Notes: a model not told the origin generated them from the letters alone. A stretch of 64,000 bases of DNA from Stenotrophomonas sp046736075 (GCF_046736075.1 NZ_CP177163.1:1426001-1490000); one strand, 5' to 3'. Shown: positions 1-8,750, counted from the stretch's first letter. A program made the numbers and translations.

Positions 1-1071
1 GTCACGCTGCATCGCCTGCAAGGTAAACGGATTGCGCGACGGCAGCGTGGGCGGCTGCGCCAACAGGTGGCGGGCCTGCACCAGCAATGCGTCGCTGTCG
101 TGCAAGGGTACCGCGCCGGACGGCTGCAGTTGCTGCAGCAGCTCGCCGACGCCGCCGTGGTTCCAACCCAGTACAGGTCGGCCCACCGACAACGCCTCGA
201 CCACGGTGCGGCCGAACGCCTCGGGTTTGTCGGAGAGCTGCAGCACCAGGTCGCTGGCCGCATAGGCCTGCGCGATCTTCGCGGTGGGCGCGGTGATCAG
301 CACTGCATCGCCCACGCCAAGGCTGCGCGCCTGCTGTTCCAGCTCGGCCACGTACGCCTCGCGGCCCGGCTCGCGCGTGCCGGGCATCCACAGCCGGGCG
401 GGTACGCCGGCAGCGTGCAGACCGGCCAGCAGTTGCAGGGCATGGCGGTGGCCCTTCAGACGGGTCCCGCGTCCGGGCAGCAGCAGCAGCGGCGCCTCGC
501 CGGCCAGCGCCGGGTGCACCTGCGCCACGGCCAACCGCGCGCGGCGGTCCTGGCGCGCTACGCGCAGAAACTGCGCCACGTCCACGCCACGCGGAATCAC
601 CTGCAGGCGCTGCGGGTCCACGGCCGGGTAGTGCTGGCGGACGAAGTCGCGGACGCACTGCGACACGCAGATCACCCGCTCGCCGCTGGTCATCACCGCG
701 CTGTAGCGGCCCGGCGAATTGAGCCCGTGCACGGTGGTGACCCAGTGCGGGCGGCGCGCGGCGGGCAGGTTGCGCACGGCATACAGGCCCAGCCACGCCG
801 GCAGGCGCGAGCGCGCGTGCACGATGTCCGCGCCGACCTCGTTGAACAGGTTGCGCAGGGTCAGCACGTGACGCAGGGTCAGCAGCGATTTGCGGCCGAT
901 GTCCAGCGTGAGGTGCTCGGCCCCGCTGGCCAGCAGCGGCTCGACCAGGCGCCCACCGGCAGACACGACGATGGCCCGGTGGCCGGCGGCAACCAGGGCG
1001 GAGGCGATCTCAAGGGTGGAGCGTTCGACCCCGCCGGAGTGCAGCGCCGGCAGCAGCTGCACCACGGTCAT
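1..1071 (-). CDS. Glycosyltransferase family 4 (GT-B), 3' end outside window
   Basis: The ATG at 1069-1071 on the minus strand opens a frame that stays open for 357 codons to the window edge, so the C-terminus is missing. The N-terminus (MTVVQLLPALHSGGVERST) is the usual first strand of a GT-B glycosyltransferase, with a glycine-rich loop for the acceptor side. Near the edge, PEAFGRTVVEALSVGRPVLG is the E-x7-E nucleotide-sugar binding motif of GT4 enzymes. The protein should move a sugar from a nucleotide donor to a cell-envelope glycan such as LPS; the acceptor cannot be told. It lies 24 bp downstream of the small zinc-finger gene on the same strand, so the two are probably co-transcribed. 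Frame and family are firm, the substrate unknown. Confidence 0.85.
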   Translation of the reverse strand, partial: MTVVQLLPALHSGGVERSTLEIASALVAAGHRAIVVSAGGRLVEPLLASGAEHLTLDIGRKSLLTLRHVLTLRNLFNEVGADIVHARSRLPAWLGLYAVRNLPAARRPHWVTTVHGLNSPGRYSAVMTSGERVICVSQCVRDFVRQHYPAVDPQRLQVIPRGVDVAQFLRVARQDRRARLAVAQVHPALAGEAPLLLLPGRGTRLKGHRHALQLLAGLHAAGVPARLWMPGTREPGREAYVAELEQQARSLGVGDAVLITAPTAKIAQAYAASDLVLQLSDKPEAFGRTVVEALSVGRPVLGWNHGGVGELLQQLQPSGAVPLHDSDALLVQARHLLAQPPTLPSRNPFTLQAMQRD

Positions 1072-1095
1072 TCGGCGCACGGACGCTGGCGCCGG

Positions 1096-1293
1096 TCAGT
1101 CGGCGAGCACGAACACCGAGCCGCAGTACGGGCACGCGGCCTCGCCATTGGGCTCGTCTTCGATCGGCAGGTACACGCGCGGATGCGAGTTCCACAGGGC
1201 CATTTCCGGCGTCGGGCAGCTCAGCGGCAGGTCGCTGCGGTGCACGGTGTAACGCTTCTCGGCGTTGGCGGGCGCGGTGGCGGTATGGCTCAT
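1096..1293 (-). CDS. Small CHCC-type zinc-finger protein
   Basis: A 65-residue protein starting MSHTATAPANAEKRYTV. It carries one Cys at LPLSCPTP, a His in NSHPRVYLP and a CPYCG pair near the end, the Cys-His-Cys-Cys zinc-binding pattern of the zf-CHCC family, which includes the mitochondrial complex I subunit NDUFS6. In bacteria these proteins are uncharacterised. Another in-frame ATG at 1308 would add five residues; neither start has a clear ribosome site. It precedes the glycosyltransferase and is divergent from the GH92 gene. The family call is firm and the function is not known. Confidence 0.8.
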   Translation of the reverse strand: MSHTATAPANAEKRYTVHRSDLPLSCPTPEMALWNSHPRVYLPIEDEPNGEAACPYCGSVFVLAD

Positions 1294-1308
1294 GGCGTGG
1301 ACACACAA

Positions 1309-1667
1309 AGGAATTGCGAGGCCCGCGATTCTAGCACCTGGAACGGCGGGAGGCCGCTGCCGGTGGCCGGAGGGCGGTGGCGGCGGGATCGATCCGACCG
1401 ACCTTTTTAAATCGATCCAAATCCACTGTCAACCAAGTGGCGATGGGTGGCAAAAACCGGATTTAGATCGAACTAATTTCACTTGTCAGGGCGGGTCCGC
1501 CTGTTGCAGCATCGGACCGGTTCCGATCCATCACCCGATCGCATGGCCCGTCCCCCGCCGGACATGCATCGCTTCCTCGACTGCCCCGTGGCGGCCGGTG
1601 CGATGCTGTCTGCCGTGGTCGCCGATGCGGGCCCTGCCTGCCGCCTGCCCCTTCGGGAGACCCCTGC
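1309..1667. promoter_or_regulatory. Divergent intergenic region with 16-bp inverted repeat
   Basis: This 359-bp stretch separates the zinc-finger gene (minus) from the GH92 gene (plus). An AT-rich island at 1405-1480 stands out from the GC-rich surroundings. It contains an inverted repeat with arms 1409-1424 and 1459-1474 that match at 13 of 16 positions (core TCGATC and AAATCC), and between them a smaller pair, CCACT (1423-1427) and AGTGG (1436-1440). The layout suits a repressor operator over the GH92 promoter. The regulator is not in the window and no clear -35/-10 pair was found. The rest of the stretch shows nothing recognisable. Confidence 0.4.
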
Positions 1668-4600
1668 ATGACCCTGTCCGACCCACGCCACGCCCTCCTC
1701 CCCCTGGCCCTCGCCGTGGCCTGTGCCGCCGTGGCCTTCCCCGCCGCCGGCCAGGGCCTGCAGACCTCGTTCGAAGCCGGGCAGCCGTCGCCGAAGGCCA
1801 CTGCCGGTGCGGACGCGCTGCGGGTTGCGGTGGGCAACGGGCCGCGCGCGCCGTATGCGGCCAAGGCGGGGGTGGGTTACAGCGGCCTGCGGGCGCTGCA
1901 CTACAGCAGCGCGGGCGGTACCGCACGCACGCGGCTGTTCGCCACCGATCTGACCATTGATGCCGACACCACGCTGTCGTGGCTGGTGCTGCCGGAAATC
2001 GTCGCCAAGGACACCGTCGCCTCCACGTATGTGTCGCTGGACCTGGTGCTGGACGATGGCCAACGCGTCTCGGCGAGCGCCGCGCGCGACCAGCATGGCG
2101 TGGCGCTGGGCGCCCGCGCGCAGGGCGACTCGAAGACCCTGTATCCGCAGCAGTGGGCGCGCAAGGCGGTCCGGCTGGGCGATGTGGCCGCATTGCGTGG
2201 GCGCCGCGTGGTGGCGCTGGAGCTGGAGGTGGCCGCCGCGGACGGCGCGCCGGTGTCGGGCTGGATCGATGACATCGTTCTGGACGCGCAGCCGCGCACG
2301 GTGCCGCAGCGCCCGTCGGACTGGGTGCTGACCACGCGCGGTACGCAGGCCAACGGCACGTTCTCGCGCGGCAACAATTTCCCGGCCACGGCGGTGCCGC
2401 ACGGCTTCAACTTCTGGACCCCGGTGACCGACGCCGGTGCGCTGAACTGGCTGTACCGCTGGAACGAACAGAACGATGCCGCCAACCGTCCGCGCCTGCA
2501 GGCGCTGGCCCTGAGCCATCAGCCCAGCCCGTGGATGGGTGACCGCCAGACGTTCCAGGTGATGCCGTCCACCGCGGTCGGCGTGCCCGACGCCGACCGC
2601 GCCGCGCGCGCGCTGACGTTCTCGCATGACAACGAGCGCGCGCGCCCGTACCGCTACGACGTGCGTTTCGACAATGGCCTGTCTGCCGCGATCGCGCCGA
2701 CCGACCATGCCGCGCTGTTCCGCTTCGTGTTCCCGGCCGAGGGCGATGCCAACCTGCTGTTCGACAACGTCGACGCACGCGGCGGCCTGACCCTGGATGC
2801 CGCCACCCAGACGCTGTCCGGCTACACCGACACGCGCAGCGGGCTGTCCAACGGCGCCACCCGCATGTACGTGGTGGCCGGCTTCGACCGGCCCTGGCGC
2901 AGCAGCGGGCGCATCGACACCGGCCGTCCCACCGGCTACATCAAGTTCGATGTCGCCCCGGACCGCCGCGTCACCATGCGCATCGCCACCTCGCTGATCT
3001 CGCTGGACCAGGCCCGCCACAATCTCGCGCTGGAACTGGCCGCCGATGACGACCTGGAGCGGGTGGCCGCGCGCGCACAGGATGCATGGGACGCGCGTCT
3101 GGCGCCGTTCGACATCGGCGATGCCAGCGATGACCAGAAAACCACGCTGTATTCCAGCCTCTATCGCCTGTATCTGTACCCCAACTCCGGGCATGAGAAC
3201 GCGGGCACCACGGCCGCACCGGACTGGCGCTATGCCAGCCAGGCCAGCGCCGCCGACGACAACACCGATGGCAGCGCCGTGCGCAGCTTCGCCCCGGTGC
3301 GCGACGGCAAGGTGTACGTCAACAACGGCTTCTGGGACACCTTCCGCACCACCTGGCCGGCATACGCGCTGTTCACCCCCGACGATGCCGGTGCGCTGGT
3401 GCAGGGCTTCCTGGAGCAGTACCGCGCCGGCGGCTGGGTCGCCCGCTGGTCCTCGCCCGGCTATGCCGACCTGATGGTGGGCACCAGTTCGGATGTTGCC
3501 TTCGCCGATGCCTGGCTGAAGGGCATCGGCGGCTTCGATCCCGAAGAGGCCTACGCGGCCGCGCTGAAGAACGCCACCGTGGTGCCGCCGGACCGCCATG
3601 TCGGCCGCAAGGGCATGGACCGCTCCACCTTCCGCGGCTACGCCAGCGCCGACGTGCACGAAGGCATGTCGTGGACGATGGAAGGGGCGCTCAACGACTT
3701 CGGCATCGCCAACATGGCCGAGGCGCTGTCCCGTCGTGCGGGCAACGCTGCCGCGCGCGAGCGCTACGCCACCGAAGCCGACTACTTCCGCCACCGCGCC
3801 GGCACCTACGCCACCCTGTTCGATCCGGCGGCGGGCTTCTTCCAGGGCCGCACCGCCGATGGCGCATGGCGCGTGGACGCCAAGGACTACGACCCGCGTG
3901 TGTGGGGCCACGATTACACCGAATCCAACGGCTGGACCTTCGCCTTCACCGCCGCGCACGACGGCGAAGGCCTGGCCGCGCTGTACGGCGGGCGCGACCA
4001 GCTCGCCGCCAAGCTGGATGCATTCTTCGCCACCCCGGAAACCGCCGACCCGGCCTTTGCCGGTTCCTACGGCGGCACCATCCACGAGATGACCGAGGCC
4101 CGCGATGTGCGCATGGGCATGTATGCGCACAGCAACCAGCCGGCGCACCATATCCCGTGGATGTACCTGTACGCCGGGCAGCCGTGGAAGACCCAGCAGC
4201 ACGTGCGCGAGATCCTGTCGCGGTTGTACGTGGGCAGCGAGATCGGCCAGGGCTACCCGGGCGACGAGGACAACGGCGAAACCTCGGCGTGGTACGTGCT
4301 GGCCTCGCTCGGCCTGTACCCGCTGCGCATGGGTGCACCGGAGTACGTGATCGGCTCGCCGCTGTTCCGCCACGCGAAGGTGACGCTGCAGGGCGGCGCG
4401 GTGCTGACCGTCAACGCGCCGGAGAACTCGCGCGAGAACGTCTACGTGCAGTCGCTGAAGATCAACGGCCGGCCGTGGACGAAGACCTGGGTGTCGCACG
4501 AGGTGATCGCCAAGGGCGCCACGCTGGACTTCGTGATGGGCCCGGCACCGTCGAGCTGGGGAACCGGCGCGGACGATGCGCCGCGCTCGCTGACCGCGCG

Positions 4601-5015
4601 TGGCCAGCGCCCTGCCCTGCTGCACGACCTGCTGGGCAGCGGCGCACGCGCGCAGGCCGCCGACGGCACGGCGTTGCCGGCGCTGGTCGACGACGACGCG
4701 GCCACCACGGTCCCGGTCGGCGCGGGCACGATCGCCTTCACCGGCGTGGCCGACGGTTCCGCCGCGATGTACACCCTGACCAGCGGCACCGCCCCGATCC
4801 GTGGTGGCGCGTGGACGCTGGAGGCACGCCACAGCGGTGGCCGCTGGACCACGCTGGACCAGCGCCGCGGCGAAGACTTCGCCTGGGCGCAGCAGACCCG
4901 GCCGTTCGCGATCGCCACTCCGGGCCGCTACGCCGAGTACCGGCTGCGCATCACCGCCCCGGGGCGCATGCAGCTGGCCGAAGTGGAGCTGCTGGCACCG
5001 ATGGAGGCGCACTGA
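1668..5015 (+). CDS. Exported GH92 alpha-mannosidase with carbohydrate-binding modules
   Basis: A 1115-residue secreted protein. GH92 enzymes are calcium-dependent exo-alpha-mannosidases that trim high-mannose N-glycans. Residues 1-28 form a signal peptide ending PAAGQG. Residues about 30-210 form a beta-sandwich-like N-terminal domain ending in GWIDDIVLD. The GH92 body follows, with HEMTE at residues 806-810 and GDEDNGETSAWYVLASLGLY near 866, both hallmark active-site stretches of the family. Residues about 950-1115 resemble an F5/8 type C (CBM32-like) module. The ATG at 1668 follows GGGAG and fits the signal peptide. The stop overlaps the start of the next gene (TGATG), so a protease is translated with it. 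Periplasmic or secreted location is inferred. Confidence 0.93.
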   Translation: MTLSDPRHALLPLALAVACAAVAFPAAGQGLQTSFEAGQPSPKATAGADALRVAVGNGPRAPYAAKAGVGYSGLRALHYSSAGGTARTRLFATDLTIDADTTLSWLVLPEIVAKDTVASTYVSLDLVLDDGQRVSASAARDQHGVALGARAQGDSKTLYPQQWARKAVRLGDVAALRGRRVVALELEVAAADGAPVSGWIDDIVLDAQPRTVPQRPSDWVLTTRGTQANGTFSRGNNFPATAVPHGFNFWTPVTDAGALNWLYRWNEQNDAANRPRLQALALSHQPSPWMGDRQTFQVMPSTAVGVPDADRAARALTFSHDNERARPYRYDVRFDNGLSAAIAPTDHAALFRFVFPAEGDANLLFDNVDARGGLTLDAATQTLSGYTDTRSGLSNGATRMYVVAGFDRPWRSSGRIDTGRPTGYIKFDVAPDRRVTMRIATSLISLDQARHNLALELAADDDLERVAARAQDAWDARLAPFDIGDASDDQKTTLYSSLYRLYLYPNSGHENAGTTAAPDWRYASQASAADDNTDGSAVRSFAPVRDGKVYVNNGFWDTFRTTWPAYALFTPDDAGALVQGFLEQYRAGGWVARWSSPGYADLMVGTSSDVAFADAWLKGIGGFDPEEAYAAALKNATVVPPDRHVGRKGMDRSTFRGYASADVHEGMSWTMEGALNDFGIANMAEALSRRAGNAAARERYATEADYFRHRAGTYATLFDPAAGFFQGRTADGAWRVDAKDYDPRVWGHDYTESNGWTFAFTAAHDGEGLAALYGGRDQLAAKLDAFFATPETADPAFAGSYGGTIHEMTEARDVRMGMYAHSNQPAHHIPWMYLYAGQPWKTQQHVREILSRLYVGSEIGQGYPGDEDNGETSAWYVLASLGLYPLRMGAPEYVIGSPLFRHAKVTLQGGAVLTVNAPENSRENVYVQSLKINGRPWTKTWVSHEVIAKGATLDFVMGPAPSSWGTGADDAPRSLTARGQRPALLHDLLGSGARAQAADGTALPALVDDDAATTVPVGAGTIAFTGVADGSAAMYTLTSGTAPIRGGAWTLEARHSGGRWTTLDQRRGEDFAWAQQTRPFAIATPGRYAEYRLRITAPGRMQLAEVELLAPMEAH

Positions 5016-5749
5016 TGGGCATGACCGGCTTTCTGAAGCAGGCGGCGGCCAGGATCGCGGGGAGCCGGCCAGTGGCCGGCACTGCCCTGCTGCTGGGGGC
5101 CTTGGTGGTTTTCGATGCGGCCGCATTCGAGGCGACCCAGCACCGTGACGGCATCACCCTGGTCTACAGCGACCCGTCCGAGGCGCTGGCCGCTCCGACG
5201 CGTTCGCGCATCATCGAGACGTTCTTCGCCGCCTACGTGCGCCAACGGGCGGACTTCCATCCCGATGCACCGGCGCAGGTGCGCATCGTGATCGATCCCG
5301 GCTACGACGGTATCGCCTATGTTGGCGAGAAGGAGAAAGCGGCCACCATCACCATCAATCCGGCCTGGCTGGCCAAACACCCGGACGACATCGATCTGGT
5401 CACCCATGAGGCGATGCACATCGTGCAGGGCTACCCGGAGTACGCCAACGAACGCGTGCCGGGTTGGCTGGTGGAGGGCATCGCCGACTACGCGCGTGAC
5501 CGCTATGGCCGGGAAAATGCGGCGGCTGGCTGGGCGCTGCCGACGACGGTGAAGGACGGGCAGAACGTCGATACCGGCTACCGCGTGACCGGCGCGTTCC
5601 TGAAGTGGAGCGAGGCGCGTCACCCGGGTCTGGTGAAGACCCTGGACGGCGCATTGCGCGCGGGCCGGTATACGCCGGCGTTGTGGGAGCAGCACACCGG
5701 CGTGGCGCTGCCCGCGCTGTGGGCGCAGTACGCCCGGATCGACGGATGA
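5015..5749 (+). CDS. Basic secretory protein family metalloprotease
   Basis: A 244-residue exported protein. Residues 20-38 form a hydrophobic signal segment ending DAAAF. HEAMH at 131-135 is a zincin HExxH motif and GWLVEGIADYAR about 15 residues later supplies a third acidic ligand, the pattern of the plant basic secretory protein (BSP) family and its bacterial relatives. Zinc-dependent proteolysis is predicted by family; substrate unknown. The start overlaps the GH92 stop, so the two are translationally coupled: one enzyme would remove mannose, the other cut the protein. The 107-bp repeats begin 22 bp after the stop. Confidence 0.85.
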   Translation: MGMTGFLKQAAARIAGSRPVAGTALLLGALVVFDAAAFEATQHRDGITLVYSDPSEALAAPTRSRIIETFFAAYVRQRADFHPDAPAQVRIVIDPGYDGIAYVGEKEKAATITINPAWLAKHPDDIDLVTHEAMHIVQGYPEYANERVPGWLVEGIADYARDRYGRENAAAGWALPTTVKDGQNVDTGYRVTGAFLKWSEARHPGLVKTLDGALRAGRYTPALWEQHTGVALPALWAQYARIDG

Positions 5750-5771
5750 GACACGGGTAGTAGTGACCGTT

Positions 5772-6090
5772 GGGCAACGGGGCGCATCCGCGCGCCAGGG
5801 TCTCGGTGGCGGTGTGGAGGGCAGCCGACCAACGGTCGGCTCTACCGGGTCAGCGCGCGCCGAGCAGGCCGGCGCGTTGGGCGATGGGGCGCACCGCGCG
5901 GCAGGGTATCGGTGGTGGTGCGGAGGGCAGCCGACCAACGGTCGGCTCTACCGGGTCAGCGCGCGCCGACCAGGCCGGCGCGTTGGGCGATGGGGCGCAT
6001 CCGCGCGGCAGGGTATCGGTGGCGGTGGGGAGGGCAGCCGACCAACGGTCGGCTCTACCGGGTCAGCGCGCGCCGACCAGGCCGGCGTAC
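5772..6090. repeat. Three tandem 106-107 bp units carrying a SMAG-like palindrome
   Basis: Units begin at 5772, 5879 and 5985. Each contains the palindrome AGCCGACC-AAC-GGTCGGCT followed by CTAC, at 5821-5845, 5927-5951 and 6034-6058; read on the minus strand this is a GTAG-headed hairpin like the SMAG repeats of S. maltophilia. Between palindromes, each unit also holds a copy of the 3' end of the small minus-strand ORF described below. The units differ at only a few positions, so the duplication is recent or still changing. Proline/arginine-rich reading frames through the repeats are not considered coding. Confidence 0.85.
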
Positions 6091-6137
6091 AGCGCGAACA
6101 GCTGTTTGAAGTACCGCTTGGTCTCTCGATTGTGCAT
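6063..6137 (-). CDS. Possible 24-residue small protein
   Basis: The ATG at 6135-6137 (minus) opens a 24-codon frame, MHNRETKRYFKQLFALYAGL plus VGAR, closed by TGA at 6063-6065. A good ribosome site, GGAG, sits seven bases upstream of the ATG. The peptide has a basic N-terminal third and a hydrophobic stretch FALYAGLVG, compatible with a membrane-associated microprotein. Its last seven codons (AGLVGAR and the stop) are copied into each neighbouring 107-bp repeat unit, where they close shorter frames beginning MRPIAQR. The peptide is not recognised. The ribosome site and amino-acid composition argue for it, the short length against. Confidence 0.4.
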   Translation of the reverse strand: MHNRETKRYFKQLFALYAGLVGAR

Positions 6138-6398
6138 GACACCGCTCCGCAGGCTGGCCAATGATGATCTGGTCGGGCCCAGGGCGGCGGGAGCCAGTAG
6201 CCCACCGCCGCGGCCGGGCCGCGTGGGGGTATTGGGCACTTGGGAGGTTGCAGGGCGGTGACCGGGATGCGTACGCCTTGTGGCATATGGTCGCGAAGGT
6301 CACATGCAGAACGGGACCGGCGCTGTGCGTCGGTCCCGTTCTTCAATGCCTGCCGACCAACGGACGGTAGCTACCCGATCCGCGTTTCGCTGCGCGAA
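6091..6398. other. Non-coding remainder between repeat array and maeB terminator
   Basis: Beyond the small ORF this stretch shows a hairpin at 6310-6340 (AACGGGACCG and CGGTCCCGTT arms, 11-base loop) followed by CTTC, which resembles a weak terminator in the plus direction. A degenerate repeat remnant, CCGACCAACGG then GTAGCTACC, lies at about 6353-6375. A GTGACC/GGTCAC pair lies near 6257 and 6297. No further gene was seen. Confidence 0.4.
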
Positions 6399-6430
6399 AC
6401 CAGAACGCGCCCCGGAGGGCGCGTTCTGGT
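6399..6430. terminator. Strong hairpin downstream of maeB
   Basis: ACCAGAACGCGCCC and GGGCGCGTTCTGGT form a perfect 14-bp stem around a four-base loop (CGGA), 26 bp beyond the maeB stop. No T-tract follows on the minus strand, but the stem is long enough to stop or protect the maeB transcript. It would also act on transcripts coming from the repeat side. Confidence 0.7.
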
Positions 6431-6455
6431 AACCGGAGGCCAAAAGACCGGCGCG

Positions 6456-8750
6456 TTATGCGCCGTTCTTCTCCGCCTCCAGCTGCTTGCGGATCTGCGC
6501 ATCCACGGCCGCGATGGCGGTCATGTTGAGCACGCGGCGCGAGGTCGCGCTGGTGGTCAGGATGTGCACCGGCTTGGCCACGCCCATCAGGATCGGGCCG
6601 ATCGCCACGCCATCGGTGAACACGCGCACCAGGTTGTAGGCGATGTTGGCCGCTTCCAGGTTGGGCAGCACGAACAGGTTGGCGCGGCCCTTCAGCGTGC
6701 TGTCCGGCAGCAGCTTGTGGCGCAGCGCTTCGTCCCACGCGGTATCGCCCTGCATTTCGCCGTCCACGTTCAGGCGCGGGTTGCGCTTGAGCAGCAGCGA
6801 ACGCACGGTGCGCATCTTCAGTGCATCCCTGGAATCGTGGCTGCCGAAGTTGGAGTGCGACAGCAGCGCCACCTTCGGCTCGATCCCGAACAGCTTCATG
6901 CGGTAGGCCGCCTGGAGGGTCGCTTCGCAGATCTGCTCGGCGGTGGGGTCTTCCTGCACGTGAGTATCCACGAAGAAGAACACGCCCTGCTGGTTGATCA
7001 CGCCGGTCATGGCCGAGGTGGAGGTCACCTTCGACTCCAGCGGCAGCACGCTGCGCACGTAGCCGAGCTTCTTGTGGAAGCGGCCGACCACACCGGTCAG
7101 CATCGCGTCGGCTTCGCCGCGCGCCACCATCACCGCCGCGATCAGCGTCGGGCGCGAACGCATCAGGTTCTTGGCCGCCGCCACGGTCACACCGCGACGG
7201 CCGGTGAGGTTGTGGTAGTACTGCCAGTAATCGTTGAAGCGCGGGTCGTCGTTGATGTTGGTGATGTCGAAGTCGACACCGGCCTTCATGCGCAGACCCA
7301 GGCGTTCGATGCGCGATTCGATCACGTCCGGGCGGCCGATCAGGATCGGCTGCGCCAAGCCTTCGTCGACCACGTTCTGCACCGCACGCAGCACCACTTC
7401 TTCCTCGCCCTCGGCATACACCACGCGCTGCTTGTCCGAACGCGCGCGGTCGTACACCGGCTTCATCATCAGGCTGGTGCGGTAGACGAACTGCGCCAGC
7501 TTCTCGCGGTAGGCGCCCATGTCGGCCACCGGGCGGGTCGCCACGCCGGAATCCATCGCGGCCTGCGCCACCGCAGCCGACAGCTCCACCAGCAGGCGGC
7601 GGTCGAACGGACGGGGGATCAGGTAGTCGCGGCCGAAGCTCGGGGTCTCATCGCCATAGGCCGAGCCCAGGTCGCTGGCCTCGCGGCGTGCCATCGCGGC
7701 GATCGCGTGCACGCAGGCGATCTTCATGTCTTCGTTGATCGCCGTGGCGCCCACGTCCAGCGCACCGCGGAACAGGTAAGGGAAGCACAGCACGTTGTTG
7801 ATCTGGTTCGGATAGTCCGAACGGCCGGTGCCGATGATCGCGTCCGGGCGCACCGAACGGGCCATTTCCGGCATGATTTCCGGGGTCGGATTGGCCAGCG
7901 CGAAGATCACCGGGTCCTTGGCCATCGTCTTGACCATGTCTGCGGTCAGGATGCCCGGGGCCGACAGGCCCAGGAAGATATCCGCGCCGTCGACGATCTC
8001 GGCCAGCGTGCGCTTGTCGGTATCACGCGCGTAACGCGCCTTCTCCGGGTCCAGGTCGCTGCGGCCGGTGTGGATCACGCCGTCGCGGTCGAAGGCGAGG
8101 ATGTTCTCCTTCTTCAGGCCCAGCGACACCAGCATGTTGACGCAGGAAATACCCGCCGCGCCCATGCCGGTGGTGGCCAGCTTCACGTCTTCGATCTTCT
8201 TGCCGGTGACGACCATCGCGTTGAGCACTGCGGCGCCGACGATGATCGCGGTGCCGTGCTGGTCGTCATGGAACACCGGGATGTTCATCCGCTCGCGCAG
8301 CTTGCGCTCGACGATGAAGCACTCCGGCGCCTTGATGTCTTCCAGATTGATGCCGCCGAAGGTCGGCTCCAGCGAGGCGATGATGTCGACCAGCTTGTCC
8401 GGGTCGTTTTCATCGATCTCGATGTCGAACACATCGATGCCGGCGAACTTCTGGAACAGCACACCCTTGCCTTCCATCACCGGCTTGCCGGCCAGCGGGC
8501 CGATGTTGCCCAGGCCCAGCACGGCGGTGCCGTTGGAGATCACGGCGACCAGGTTGCCGCGGGCGGTGAGCTCACTGGCCTGCTGCGGGTCGGCCATGAT
8601 CGCCTCGCAGGCGTGTGCCACGCCCGGCGAGTACGCCAACGACAGATCACGCTGGGTCAGCATCGGCTTGGTCGCTGCGACGCGGATCTTGCCCGGCGGC
8701 GACATGCGGTGGTAATCGAGGGCAGCCTGTTTGAAATCTTCGTTGGACAT
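6456..8750 (-). CDS. maeB: NADP-dependent malic enzyme, MaeB type
   Basis: A 764-residue enzyme that decarboxylates malate to pyruvate with NADP+, linking the TCA cycle to pyruvate and NADPH. The N-terminal half is the malic enzyme: LAYSPGVAHACEAI near residue 38, GLGNIGPLAGKPVMEGK, VFHDDQHGTAIIVGAA, and the Rossmann motif TGMGAAGISC. From about residue 430 to the end lies a phosphotransacetylase-like domain, typical of MaeB and thought to be regulatory rather than catalytic. Length is normal for MaeB. It is a single gene ending at a strong hairpin. It stands next to dctA, which imports malate and other C4 acids, a sensible metabolic pairing although the genes are separately transcribed. Confidence 0.96.
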   Translation of the reverse strand: MSNEDFKQAALDYHRMSPPGKIRVAATKPMLTQRDLSLAYSPGVAHACEAIMADPQQASELTARGNLVAVISNGTAVLGLGNIGPLAGKPVMEGKGVLFQKFAGIDVFDIEIDENDPDKLVDIIASLEPTFGGINLEDIKAPECFIVERKLRERMNIPVFHDDQHGTAIIVGAAVLNAMVVTGKKIEDVKLATTGMGAAGISCVNMLVSLGLKKENILAFDRDGVIHTGRSDLDPEKARYARDTDKRTLAEIVDGADIFLGLSAPGILTADMVKTMAKDPVIFALANPTPEIMPEMARSVRPDAIIGTGRSDYPNQINNVLCFPYLFRGALDVGATAINEDMKIACVHAIAAMARREASDLGSAYGDETPSFGRDYLIPRPFDRRLLVELSAAVAQAAMDSGVATRPVADMGAYREKLAQFVYRTSLMMKPVYDRARSDKQRVVYAEGEEEVVLRAVQNVVDEGLAQPILIGRPDVIESRIERLGLRMKAGVDFDITNINDDPRFNDYWQYYHNLTGRRGVTVAAAKNLMRSRPTLIAAVMVARGEADAMLTGVVGRFHKKLGYVRSVLPLESKVTSTSAMTGVINQQGVFFFVDTHVQEDPTAEQICEATLQAAYRMKLFGIEPKVALLSHSNFGSHDSRDALKMRTVRSLLLKRNPRLNVDGEMQGDTAWDEALRHKLLPDSTLKGRANLFVLPNLEAANIAYNLVRVFTDGVAIGPILMGVAKPVHILTTSATSRRVLNMTAIAAVDAQIRKQLEAEKNGA

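Noticed and set aside
1..796. 264-codon minus-strand frame from 796 to the left edge
   Set aside because: Out of frame with the glycosyltransferase that fills 1-1071 and has the GT4 motif.
1479..5126. 1215-codon open frame on the minus strand across the GH92 gene
   Set aside because: Very Arg/Gly/His/Val-rich product without motifs, antisense to a clear GH92 enzyme; a shadow of high-GC codon use.
5763..6261. Overlapping 130-160 codon plus-strand frames through the 107-bp repeats (GGGxGSRPTVGSTGSAR repeats)
   Set aside because: All frames stay open because of repeat composition; no ribosome site or recognisable fold. The repeat is better explained as palindromic DNA.
6257..6302. GTGACC...GGTCAC pair as a possible small RNA or riboswitch
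   Set aside because: Short arms separated by 30+ bases and no conserved core; not enough to call an RNA.
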